From an uncultured Oscillibacter sp. (GTDB lineage: Bacteria > Bacillota > Clostridia > Oscillospirales > Oscillospiraceae), in assembly GCA_910584075.1 (NCBI GenBank), contig CAJTZI010000087.1, positions 1 to 5,068 on the forward strand: a stretch of 5,068 nucleotides of DNA, written 5' to 3'. The notes under the pieces were generated by a model that searched no databases, was not told where the DNA came from, and was given only the letters and a program-made list of their open reading frames with translations. How positions within the stretch are numbered: position 1 is the first letter of the stretch; every line of letters starts with the position of its first letter. Positions 1 through 5,068 of the stretch are shown one piece after another. The position numbers and the translations under genes were made by a program.

Positions 1-895
1 GCTGATGAACTGGGACGTGGTGAAACGGCTGGTGGGCTACGCCCGGAGCGTGGAGGCGGAGCGGGGCAAGCACTTCCGCTTTACCCTCACTACCAACGGG
101 GTGCTGATTGATGAGGATGTCATCGGCTTTGCGTGCCGGGAGATGGACAACGTGGTCCTCTCCCTGGACGGGCGGAAGGAGATTCACGACGCACTCCGGG
201 TGGACTACGCTGGAACCGGCAGCTATGACCGCATCGTGCCCAAATTCCAGAAGCTGGTGGAGGCCCGGGGCGGGAAGAACTACTATATCCGAGGCACCTT
301 CACCCACCGGAATCCGGACTTTACCAAAGACCTCTTTCACATGGCGGATGATTTGGGCTTTACAGAGCTCTCCATGGAGCCAGTGGTCTGCGCACCGGGA
401 GACCCGGCGGCCCTGACGGAGGAGGACCTGGAGACTGTGAAGGCGCAGTATGAGCTTTTGGCCGTGGACATGCTCCGACGGAGGAAAGAGGGACGGCCCA
501 TCACCTTCTACCACTACATGCTGGACCTGGAGAACGGGCCCTGCGTCTACAAGCGCATCTCCGGCTGCGGTTCCGGCACGGAGTACATGGCCGTCACCCC
601 TTGGGGAGACCTGTATCCCTGCCACCAGTTTGTGGGAGAGGAGAGCTATCGGCTGGGGAACATCTGGGACGGCGTGACCAACCGGAAGCTGCGGGAGGAA
701 TTCCGCGCCTGCAACGCCTACGCCCGCCAGGAGTGCGCCGGCTGCTGGGCCCGTCTCTACTGCTCCGGCGGCTGTGCCGCCAACGCCTTCCACGCCTCCG
801 GCTCCATCCTGGGGGTGTATGAGGCGGGGTGTGAGCTGTTCCGCAAGCGCATGGAGTGCGCCATCATGATGAAGGCGGCGGAGGCGGGGCTGTGA
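1..895 (+). CDS. scfB: SCIFF-peptide radical SAM maturase (SPASM domain), 5'-truncated by the window edge
   Basis: The reading frame is open from base 2, and the first ATG (5-7) is internal. The residues after it (LMNW) are what normally follows the GGEP motif of a radical SAM barrel, so about 170 N-terminal residues, including the CX3CX2C cluster motif, lie outside. Numbered from that ATG, the SPASM signature is complete: C188-X12-G-X4-C206, then C244-X2-C247-X5-C253-X3-C257, then C276, with extra cysteines at 180, 236 and 285. The stretches TPWGDLYPCHQF, CWARLYCSGGCAANA and ECAIMMKAA are typical of the SCIFF maturase family (CteB of Clostridium thermocellum). Known of the family: it uses SAM and several [4Fe-4S] clusters to install thioether links in the small Cys-rich SCIFF peptide (a ranthipeptide) in the cytoplasm. 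The precursor gene scfA usually lies just upstream, here outside the window. The gene ends in TGA overlapping the next start codon. A generic anaerobic sulfatase-maturase-like SPASM protein is the alternative, but the C-terminal motifs favour SCIFF. Confidence 0.86.
   Translation, partial: LMNWDVVKRLVGYARSVEAERGKHFRFTLTTNGVLIDEDVIGFACREMDNVVLSLDGRKEIHDALRVDYAGTGSYDRIVPKFQKLVEARGGKNYYIRGTFTHRNPDFTKDLFHMADDLGFTELSMEPVVCAPGDPAALTEEDLETVKAQYELLAVDMLRRRKEGRPITFYHYMLDLENGPCVYKRISGCGSGTEYMAVTPWGDLYPCHQFVGEESYRLGNIWDGVTNRKLREEFRACNAYARQECAGCWARLYCSGGCAANAFHASGSILGVYEAGCELFRKRMECAIMMKAAEAGL
880..894 (+). promoter_or_regulatory. Ribosome binding site and GTG start of the decarboxylase gene, inside the end of scfB
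   Basis: GGAGG at 880-884 lies 7 bases before GTG at 892-894. The GTG overlaps the scfB stop TGA (893-895) as GTGA. The longer in-frame start at GTG 856 would add an unlikely RHHD plus poly-Gly leader that is really scfB sequence read in another frame. Homologues begin shortly before the xPIxDFI-like helix, so 892 is preferred. The overlap suggests stop-start reinitiation by ribosomes finishing scfB. Confidence 0.68.
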
Positions 896-2238
896 CGAAC
901 ACGCCCATCGCGGATTTCATCCGGAATTATATCGAAAGCGGTGCGGCCCGCCTCCACATGCCGGGCCACAAGGGCGCCGGTCCCTTAGGCTGCGAGGCCT
1001 GGGACATCACCGAGGTCCGGGGGGCGGACAGCCTTTATGAGGCCTCCGGGATCATCGCGCAAAGCGAGGAAAACGCCGCGGCCCTCTTCGGCTCCGGCGC
1101 CGCGTTTTACGCCACCGGGGGATCCAGCCAGTGCGTCAAAGCCATGCTGCGCCTGGTCCTCCAGAACCGGCCCGCCGGAACGCCGCCGGTGATTGCCGCC
1201 GCCCGAAACGTCCACAAGTCCTTTGTCCACGCCGCCGCACTGCTGGACTTTGAGCCGGTGTGGCTGTGGCCGGAGGAGGACAGCGGCTCCCTTTGTGCCT
1301 GCCCCGTCACGGCGGAGGGGGTGGAGAGAACGCTGAACGCACTGCCTGTCCCGCCTGCCGCCGTCTATGTCACCAGCCCCGACTATCTGGGGAACATGGC
1401 GGACATTCCGTCCCTGGCGGCGGTATGCCGCCGGTGCGGGACGGTTCTTGCGGTGGACAACGCCCACGGGGCGTACCTGCGGTTTTTGAATCCCTCCCTG
1501 CACCCGCTGGACCAGGGGGCGGACCTGGTCTGTGACTCCGCTCACAAGACCCTGCCGGTCCTCACCGGCGGGGCGTACCTGCACATTGGGAAGTCCGCCC
1601 CGCCGGCGTTCCGGGAGGGCGCTCGAGAGGCACTGGCCCTCTTCGGGTCCACCAGTCCCTCGTATTTGACGCTGGCGTCGCTGGATCTGTGCAACCGGTA
1701 TTTGGCGGAGGAGGGGGCGGAGCGGATTCGGGATGCCGCCGGGAGGCTGTCCGCCCTGCGGAAGGACCTCTCCGGACAGGGCTGGGCCTCCGCGGGGACG
1801 GAGCCCCTCAAGCTCACCCTGGATGCCGCTGCCTCCGGCCTCACAGGCTTCGCCCTGGCGGAGCTGCTGCGGCGGGGGGGCGTGGAGTGCGAGTATGCCG
1901 ACAGGGAATACACGGTGCTGATGGCCTCGCCGGAGAACCGGGAGGAAGACCTGAAGCGGGTGCTCCGGGCCCTGGGGGAGAACCGGCGTCCCCCTCTGCC
2001 CAGGACGGTCCTGCCCCTGGCGGCGGGGGAGCGGGCGCTGTCCGTCCGGGAGGCGCTGCTGGCCCCCCGGGAGGCTGTACCGGCGGAGGAGAGTCTGGGC
2101 CGGGTCTGCGGCGCGCCCACAGTGAGCTGTCCCCCGGCGATTCCCATCGCCGTGTCGGGGGAGCGGATCGGGCCCCAGGCTCTGGCGCTGTTCCGGCACT
2201 ATGGCGTGGAGACGGTGGACGTGGTGCGGGAGGGCTGA
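892..2238 (+). CDS. PLP-dependent Orn/Lys/Arg decarboxylase-family enzyme (short form)
   Basis: The protein has 448 residues when started at GTG 892, close to the short, wing-less fold-type I decarboxylases of Firmicutes (YaaO and SpeA of Bacillus, about 480-490 aa) and much shorter than the roughly 700-750 aa inducible enterobacterial enzymes. Visible landmarks are HMPGHKG (22-28) near the N-terminus, GADSLY (45-49 region), the PLP-phosphate loop GGSSQ (76-80), NVHKS (106-110), VDNAHGAY (188-195) with the Asp that should contact the pyridine nitrogen, and SAHKT (216-220) in which K219 is the Schiff-base lysine. The C-terminal CPPAIPIAVSGE (413-424) is the hallmark of the family's small C-terminal domain, so the protein looks intact. 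It should be a cytoplasmic amino acid decarboxylase making a polyamine or a polyamine precursor, but the substrate (Arg, Lys or Orn) cannot be read from the motifs. It overlaps scfB by 4 bases and is followed by a terminator, so it closes that operon. Confidence 0.85.
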   Translation: MTNTPIADFIRNYIESGAARLHMPGHKGAGPLGCEAWDITEVRGADSLYEASGIIAQSEENAAALFGSGAAFYATGGSSQCVKAMLRLVLQNRPAGTPPVIAAARNVHKSFVHAAALLDFEPVWLWPEEDSGSLCACPVTAEGVERTLNALPVPPAAVYVTSPDYLGNMADIPSLAAVCRRCGTVLAVDNAHGAYLRFLNPSLHPLDQGADLVCDSAHKTLPVLTGGAYLHIGKSAPPAFREGAREALALFGSTSPSYLTLASLDLCNRYLAEEGAERIRDAAGRLSALRKDLSGQGWASAGTEPLKLTLDAAASGLTGFALAELLRRGGVECEYADREYTVLMASPENREEDLKRVLRALGENRRPPLPRTVLPLAAGERALSVREALLAPREAVPAEESLGRVCGAPTVSCPPAIPIAVSGERIGPQALALFRHYGVETVDVVREG

Positions 2239-2260
2239 GGGTGCCTCCCCGCCTTCTTTG

Positions 2261-2318
2261 AAAAAATTCTTTTTTGCGCGGCGCGCCCCGGAGACTTTTA
2301 CAAAAGTCCCCGGAGCGC
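2261..2318 (-). terminator. Probable terminator of the TraX-family gene, same hairpin read on the - strand
   Basis: On the - strand the hairpin begins about 18 bases after the TraX-family stop. Its two imperfect positions become U-G and G-U wobbles, so all 17 pairs can form. The T run does not follow directly: a short GC stretch comes first, and then A6-GAA-T6 (+ strand 2261-2275). Release could therefore be less efficient, or the A6/T6 repeat could act with the hairpin. A bidirectional terminator between convergent genes is the simplest reading. Confidence 0.5.
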
Positions 2319-2328
2319 TTTTACTTTT
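2283..2328 (+). terminator. Intrinsic terminator of the scfB-decarboxylase unit
   Basis: Arms 2283-2299 and 2302-2318 are 17 bases each and pair except at two positions. The outer part is GC-rich (GCGC, CCGG) and the tip is T/A-rich, so the real loop probably includes a few of the T-A pairs. TTTTACTTTT follows at 2319-2328 as the T-rich tail. It lies 45 bases after the decarboxylase stop and just before the convergent TraX gene stop. Read as + strand RNA, the two imperfect positions are C-A and A-C mismatches. Confidence 0.72.
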
Positions 2329-2336
2329 AGGGCCGG

Positions 2337-3167
2337 TCAGACCAGGGGCGGCAGCAGGAGGCTGATGAGGGCCAGCAGGGCGAAGTGGGCGGGGTAGAAG
2401 GCGTACATAAAACGCTGGAAGCCCCGTCCGGCGGCGCCCTTCTCCCCGTTATAGGCAAGCGTGACCACCATGCCCAGGTAGTTGCCGCCCATGTTCAGGA
2501 GGCAATTCCTGATGGCACCGGTGGTGAAGTCCTCCAGCACCCACTGCACCAACCCCCAGCGGGAGAGGACTACCGCCGGAAGAAACCACAGCGCCCGCTG
2601 CCAGCGAGGGCGGTTTCGGGTGAGATAGAAGGTGAAGATCAGCAGGATGTATCCCCTGCTTCCCTCCATGGAGAGGAGCCGTGCCAGGGCGGTGGCGGCG
2701 GCGCACACCACTACCCAGGAGAGAGGATGGACCCGCTCCGCCAGATGCCGGTATACCGCCAGGGCAGCGAGGCCCAGGGCCAGAGTGAAGCAGATGTTCA
2801 GCCCGACATCCTGCCAGCCCCACGTCTCTGCCATGCCATACAGGCGGCACACTGCCAGATCGAAGAGGGCGTAGGGGACCTGGGCGGCGAGGGCCGTCAG
2901 CAGGATTCGCCTGAGATAGCTCTTCACGTCACGGGTGTGGAGGAGGCCCTGGGCAATGCAGAAGAGGAAGATGGGGGCGGCAAGGCGGCCAATCAGCATC
3001 AGGTAAAGAGGCAGGCCGTCCAGGAGCCAGTCGGCCGCAGCGCCACGGCCGCGTGCCCAAAGCCAGTCCGCCAGGGGGGCGAACATTCGGTACAGGGGGA
3101 AGATGCGGACCGCATGGTCAAAGACCATGCAGAGAATTGCCAGAGTTTTCAGCTGTTTGTAATTCAT
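2337..3167 (-). CDS. TraX-family polytopic membrane protein (putative acyltransferase)
   Basis: The protein has 276 residues and is strongly hydrophobic, with about eight or nine candidate membrane segments (roughly 7-24, 52-73, 86-106, 121-139, 149-165, 171-183, 192-210, 228-240, 256-274). Family landmarks of TraX are present in order: VFDH (15-18), IGRLAAPIF (59-67), HTRD (77-80), NICFTLALG (124-132), RGYILLIFTFYL (171-182), LAYNGEKG (237-244) and FYPAH (257-261). F-plasmid TraX N-acetylates pilin. Chromosomal homologues in Firmicutes are common, have no pilin context and have unknown substrates, so transfer of an acyl group to a surface molecule is only inference. ATG at 3167-3165 is supported by AGGAGG (- strand, 3180-3175) at a spacing of 7. 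It follows guaB on the same strand after a 107-base gap that holds an apparent promoter and a repeat array, so it probably has its own regulation. No conjugation genes are nearby. Confidence 0.82.
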   Translation of the reverse strand: MNYKQLKTLAILCMVFDHAVRIFPLYRMFAPLADWLWARGRGAAADWLLDGLPLYLMLIGRLAAPIFLFCIAQGLLHTRDVKSYLRRILLTALAAQVPYALFDLAVCRLYGMAETWGWQDVGLNICFTLALGLAALAVYRHLAERVHPLSWVVVCAAATALARLLSMEGSRGYILLIFTFYLTRNRPRWQRALWFLPAVVLSRWGLVQWVLEDFTTGAIRNCLLNMGGNYLGMVVTLAYNGEKGAAGRGFQRFMYAFYPAHFALLALISLLLPPLV

Positions 3168-3187
3168 GGGGAACCCTCCTTTTACAG

Positions 3188-3199
3188 GGAGAATAGCAC
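3188..3199 (-). promoter_or_regulatory. Candidate extended -10 promoter element for the TraX-family gene
   Basis: On the - strand, TATTCT (+ 3195-3190) is preceded by TGC, giving an extended -10 (TGnTATTCT), 22 bases upstream of the ATG. The hexamer at the standard 17-base spacing (GGTAAT) is a poor -35 match. The promoter would therefore need the TG extension or an activator bound just upstream, which fits the repeat array at 3205-3249. Confidence 0.45.
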
Positions 3200-3204
3200 C
3201 CGAT

Positions 3205-3249
3205 TCTTACAAATTACCTGACAAAAATCTTACAAATTTCTTACGGTTT
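3205..3249 (-). repeat. Four tandem ~11-bp direct repeats, operator-like (PHO-box-style layout)
   Basis: On the + strand, TCTTACAAATT occurs at 3205-3215 and again exactly at 3228-3238. A diverged copy, CCTGACAAAAA, is at 3217-3227, and a third TCTTAC-starting unit, TCTTACGGTTT, is at 3239-3249. On the sense strand of the downstream gene this reads as repeated TTTGTAA / TTTGTCA cores with periods of 11, 11 and 12 bases, one per helical turn. The array ends 9 bases upstream of the candidate -10, the place a PhoB/OmpR-type class II activator occupies when it replaces the -35. The segment is strikingly AT-rich against its GC-rich surroundings. The identity of the binding protein is unknown. Confidence 0.55.
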
Positions 3250-3274
3250 CATCTCTCTGCCAGGGGAGAGGCGT

Positions 3275-4786
3275 TCAACTCCGCCCGCCGGAGTTGCTGG
3301 TATCCTTCAAGAGCACGTCGTGGGCCCCGCCCTCCACGATGGAGACGGAGCTCACCAGGGTCAGCTTGGCCTTCTCCCGCAGCTCCGGGATGGTCAGTGC
3401 GCCGCAGTTGCACATGGTGGAGCGCACCTTGGCCAGGGTCGCCGCCATGCCGTCGGACAGGGCTCCGGCATAGGGGACGTAGGAGTCCACACCCTCCTCA
3501 AAGCTGAGCTTGGAAGCCCCGCCCAGGTCGTAGCGCTGCCAGTTCCGGGCCCGGGCGCTGCCCTCGCCCCAGTACTCCTTCATGTAGCTGCCGCCGATGA
3601 GAATTTTGCTGGTGGGGCTCTCGTCAAACCGGGAGAAGTAGCGGCCCAGCATGCAGAAGTCTGCCCCCATGGCAAGGGCCAGGGTGATATGGTAGTCCTG
3701 GACGATGCCGCCGTCGGCGCAGATGGGGATGTAGACGCCGGTGTCCGCAAAGTACTTGTCCCGGGCCTCTGCCACGTCGATCACCGCCGTGGCCTGTCCC
3801 CGGCCGATGCCCTTAGTCTCCCGGGTGATGCAGATGGAGCCGCCGCCGATGCCGATTTTCACAAAGTCCGCCCCGGCATCCGCCAGGAAGCGGAAGCCAT
3901 CGCCGTCCACCACGTTGCCGGCGCCCACCTTCACAGCGTCGCCGTAGCGGTCCCGAATCCATTTCAGCGTCCGCAGCTGCCACTCGCTGTATCCCTCGGA
4001 GGAGTCGATCACCAGCACGTCCGCGCCGGCCTCCACCAGAGCGGGGACCCGGGTTTCGTAGTCCCGGGTGTTGATGCCCGCTCCCACCACATAGCGCTTC
4101 TGGCCGTCCAGCAGCTCCAGGGGGTTGCCCTTGTGGGAGTCGTAGTCCTTGCGGAAGACAAAGCTCACCAGGCGCTGGTTTGCCGAGACGATGGGCAGGG
4201 CGTTGAGCTTGCGGTCCCAGATGATGTCGTTGGCCTCTTTGAGGCTGGTGCCCTCGGGGGCGTAAATGAGCTGATCGAAGGGGGTCATGAAATCCGTCAC
4301 CGGCGCGGCGGGGTCCATGCGGCTGACACGGTAGTCCCGGCTGGTGACAAGCCCCAGGAGCCTGCCCTCCGCCGTGCCGTCCTCGGTGACGGCCATGGTG
4401 GAGTGGCCGGTGCGCGCTTTTAGGGCCAGCACATCCGCCAGCGTGTCGCCGGGGCGGAGGTTGGAGTCGCTGGAGACGAAGCCCGCCTTGTAGTTTTTCA
4501 CCCGGCGGACCATCTCCGCCTGCTGCTCCACAGGCTGGGAGACGAAGATGAAGGCGATGCCGCCCTCTCGGGCCAGGGCAATGCCCATCTTCTCGCCGGA
4601 GACGGCCTGCATTACGGCAGAGACCATGGGTACGTTCATGGTCAGGGGGCACTCCTCGCCTTTTTTGAACTTCACCACCGGGGTTTTGAGGGAGACGTTG
4701 GCGGGGACGCACTCCGAGGAGGAGTATCCGGGGACCAGGAGGTACTCGGAGAAGGTGCGGGAGGGTTCGGAGAAGAAATAGGCCAT
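3275..4786 (-). CDS. guaB: Inosine-5'-monophosphate dehydrogenase (Tritrichomonas foetus-like type)
   Basis: This cytoplasmic tetrameric enzyme oxidises IMP to XMP with NAD+, the committed step of guanine nucleotide synthesis. It has 503 residues, matching the recalled length of the T. foetus enzyme, and key residues fall at the same numbers: catalytic C319 in GIGGGSICITRE (312-323), D261 in VIDSSEG for NAD ribose, D358 in ADGG for IMP ribose, and the flap R418-Y419 in NWQRYD that activates water. The Bateman region with two CBS domains (about 103-153 and 163-215) is intact, as are the N-terminal TFSEYLLVPG and C-terminal STMCNCGAL and SIVEGGAHD segments. The ICITRE loop and GRGQATAV differ from the ICTTR form of E. 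coli- and Bacillus-type GuaB. ATG at 4786-4784 is preceded by GAGGTG (- strand, 4796-4791). It is transcribed away from an upstream GNAT gene with a 138-base gap. No guanine riboswitch or clear sigma-A promoter was recognised. Confidence 0.96.
   Translation of the reverse strand: MAYFFSEPSRTFSEYLLVPGYSSSECVPANVSLKTPVVKFKKGEECPLTMNVPMVSAVMQAVSGEKMGIALAREGGIAFIFVSQPVEQQAEMVRRVKNYKAGFVSSDSNLRPGDTLADVLALKARTGHSTMAVTEDGTAEGRLLGLVTSRDYRVSRMDPAAPVTDFMTPFDQLIYAPEGTSLKEANDIIWDRKLNALPIVSANQRLVSFVFRKDYDSHKGNPLELLDGQKRYVVGAGINTRDYETRVPALVEAGADVLVIDSSEGYSEWQLRTLKWIRDRYGDAVKVGAGNVVDGDGFRFLADAGADFVKIGIGGGSICITRETKGIGRGQATAVIDVAEARDKYFADTGVYIPICADGGIVQDYHITLALAMGADFCMLGRYFSRFDESPTSKILIGGSYMKEYWGEGSARARNWQRYDLGGASKLSFEEGVDSYVPYAGALSDGMAATLAKVRSTMCNCGALTIPELREKAKLTLVSSVSIVEGGAHDVLLKDTSNSGGRS
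3276..3296 (-). other. Perfect 8-bp inverted repeat overlapping the guaB stop codon
   Basis: CAACTCCG (3276-3283) and CGGAGTTG (3289-3296) pair around a 5-base loop. The stem includes bases of the guaB TGA (3277-3275) and its last codons (NSGG). No T run follows on the - strand, so it is not a classical intrinsic terminator. It could stabilise the guaB 3' end, reduce read-through to the TraX-family gene, or be chance in GC-rich DNA. Confidence 0.4.
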
Positions 4787-4820
4787 AGTACACCTCGTTT
4801 ATTTGAAATGATGGAAATCC

Positions 4821-4830
4821 GGGGGGGGGG
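4821..4830. repeat. Homopolymer run of ten G (ten C on the guaB sense strand)
   Basis: Ten consecutive G lie 35 to 44 bases upstream of the guaB start, in the non-coding gap between the GNAT gene and guaB. Runs of this length are prone to polymerase slippage and also to sequencing and assembly length errors. No core promoter could be aligned around it, so any effect on guaB expression is speculative. Confidence 0.75.
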
Positions 4831-4862
4831 ACGGCGTTCAGCGGGGGATGGGTCCTCGACGG

Positions 4863-4885
4863 CGGGCCGCCCAGGGGGCGGCCCG
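4863..4885 (-). other. Strong GC hairpin between the GNAT gene and guaB (possible terminator or leader structure)
   Basis: CGGGCCGCCC (4863-4872) and GGGCGGCCCG (4876-4885) form a perfect 10-bp stem with a 3-base loop. It lies 39 bases after the GNAT stop and 77 bases before the guaB start. On the - strand no T run follows, while a TTT follows on the + strand where no gene reads. It may end GNAT transcription by an unusual route or sit in the guaB leader; the sequence does not decide. Confidence 0.55.
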
Positions 4886-4924
4886 TTTCCCGGACAGACA
4901 GGGGCCCCGCGGCGGTACAAAGTT

Positions 4925-5068
4925 TTACAGCTCCAGCCCCAAGTAGACGGTTTCCTCCAGAGGGCTGTCGTTGTAGCAGGGGACGGGGTGGAAGCCGAAA
5001 CGGCGGTAGAGCCGGAGGGCACTGTCCATAAAGGGCAGGGTGTCCAGCAGCATATGCTGGTATCCAAT
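4925..5068 (-). CDS. C-terminal end of a GNAT-family N-acetyltransferase, truncated by the window edge
   Basis: The - strand frame from 5068 is open to TAA at 4927-4925 and gives 47 residues. They contain MLLDTLPFMDSALRLYRRFGF followed by a short tail ending ETVYLGLEL (split here as MLLDTLPFMD and SALRLYRRFGF). This is the typical end of a GNAT fold: a helix carrying A-x-x-LY-x-x-x-GF, then the last strands. GNAT enzymes move an acetyl group from acetyl-CoA to an amine on a protein, antibiotic or metabolite. The acetyl-CoA binding motif (Q/RxxGxG/A) should lie upstream outside the window, so substrate and start cannot be judged. The frame ends normally with no sign of disruption, and the gene lies on the same strand as guaB. 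Confidence 0.8.
   Translation of the reverse strand: MGYQHMLLDTLPFMDSALRLYRRFGFHPVPCYNDSPLEETVYLGLEL

Noticed and set aside
985..2199. Long - strand open frame (404 codons) opposite the decarboxylase gene
   Set aside because: It is rich in Arg, Gly, Pro and Gln with no recognisable motifs and lies antisense to a clearly conserved enzyme. Such frames arise from third-position GC bias.
2385..3221. + strand open frame (278 codons) opposite the TraX-family gene
   Set aside because: Composition typical of the antisense of a membrane protein gene (Gln/Glu/His-rich) and no ribosome site of note. The - strand frame has clear family motifs.
3320..4423. Long + strand open frame (367 codons) opposite guaB
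   Set aside because: Low-complexity Ala/Gly/Val/His composition, no domain signature, and fully antisense to an intact guaB. Treated as a shadow.
4787..4840. Possible sigma-A promoter for guaB with CATCAT as -10 and the C10 tract as spacer
   Set aside because: The hexamer at the -35 position (CGCCGT) has no match to TTGACA, so it is not listed as a promoter.
4787..4924. Guanine/xanthine-type riboswitch before guaB
   Set aside because: No three-way junction with the conserved loop sequences could be found. The only strong structure is a simple GC hairpin.
4672..5067. - strand open frame of 131 codons spanning the GNAT-guaB gap
   Set aside because: Pro/Ser/Arg-rich and out of frame with both real genes. 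The true GNAT frame ends at 4925 in a different phase.

Overview
The window is GC-rich (well above 60% by eye), densely coded bacterial DNA. It most likely comes from a high-GC member of the Clostridia, such as a gut Oscillospiraceae-type organism. This rests on two things: a SCIFF-peptide radical SAM maturase, a family essentially restricted to Clostridia, and an IMP dehydrogenase of the type shared by anaerobic bacteria and the protist Tritrichomonas foetus. Taxonomy is inferred from protein families; no rRNA is present.

Left part, + strand (1-2238). The window opens inside a SCIFF maturase gene (scfB), just after where the GGEP motif of its radical SAM domain should lie. The complete SPASM domain that binds the auxiliary Fe-S clusters is visible. 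Its stop codon overlaps the GTG start of a PLP-dependent Orn/Lys/Arg-decarboxylase-family enzyme, so the two are probably co-transcribed and translationally coupled. A long hairpin with a T-rich tail at 2283-2330 ends this unit and lies between convergent genes, so it probably serves both strands.

Right part, - strand (2337-5068). Read in the direction of transcription there are three genes: the tail of a GNAT acetyltransferase (5068-4925), guaB encoding IMP dehydrogenase (4786-3275), and a TraX-family polytopic membrane protein (3167-2337). The 138-bp gap before guaB holds a 10-bp perfect GC hairpin and a run of ten G. The 107-bp gap before the TraX gene is conspicuously AT-rich. It contains four tandem ~11-bp direct repeats placed about 9 bp upstream of an extended -10 element, a layout like that of PhoB/OmpR-type activator sites.

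How the genes relate. scfB and the decarboxylase look like a functional or at least regulatory pair. The guaB, TraX and GNAT genes share a strand but show no clear common pathway: guaB is purine housekeeping, and the other two are putative acyltransferases without known substrates. There are no RNA genes, CRISPR arrays, insertion sequences or phage genes. The most unusual items are the scfB-decarboxylase coupling and the operator-like repeat array. I found no convincing evidence of a wholly new multi-gene system.
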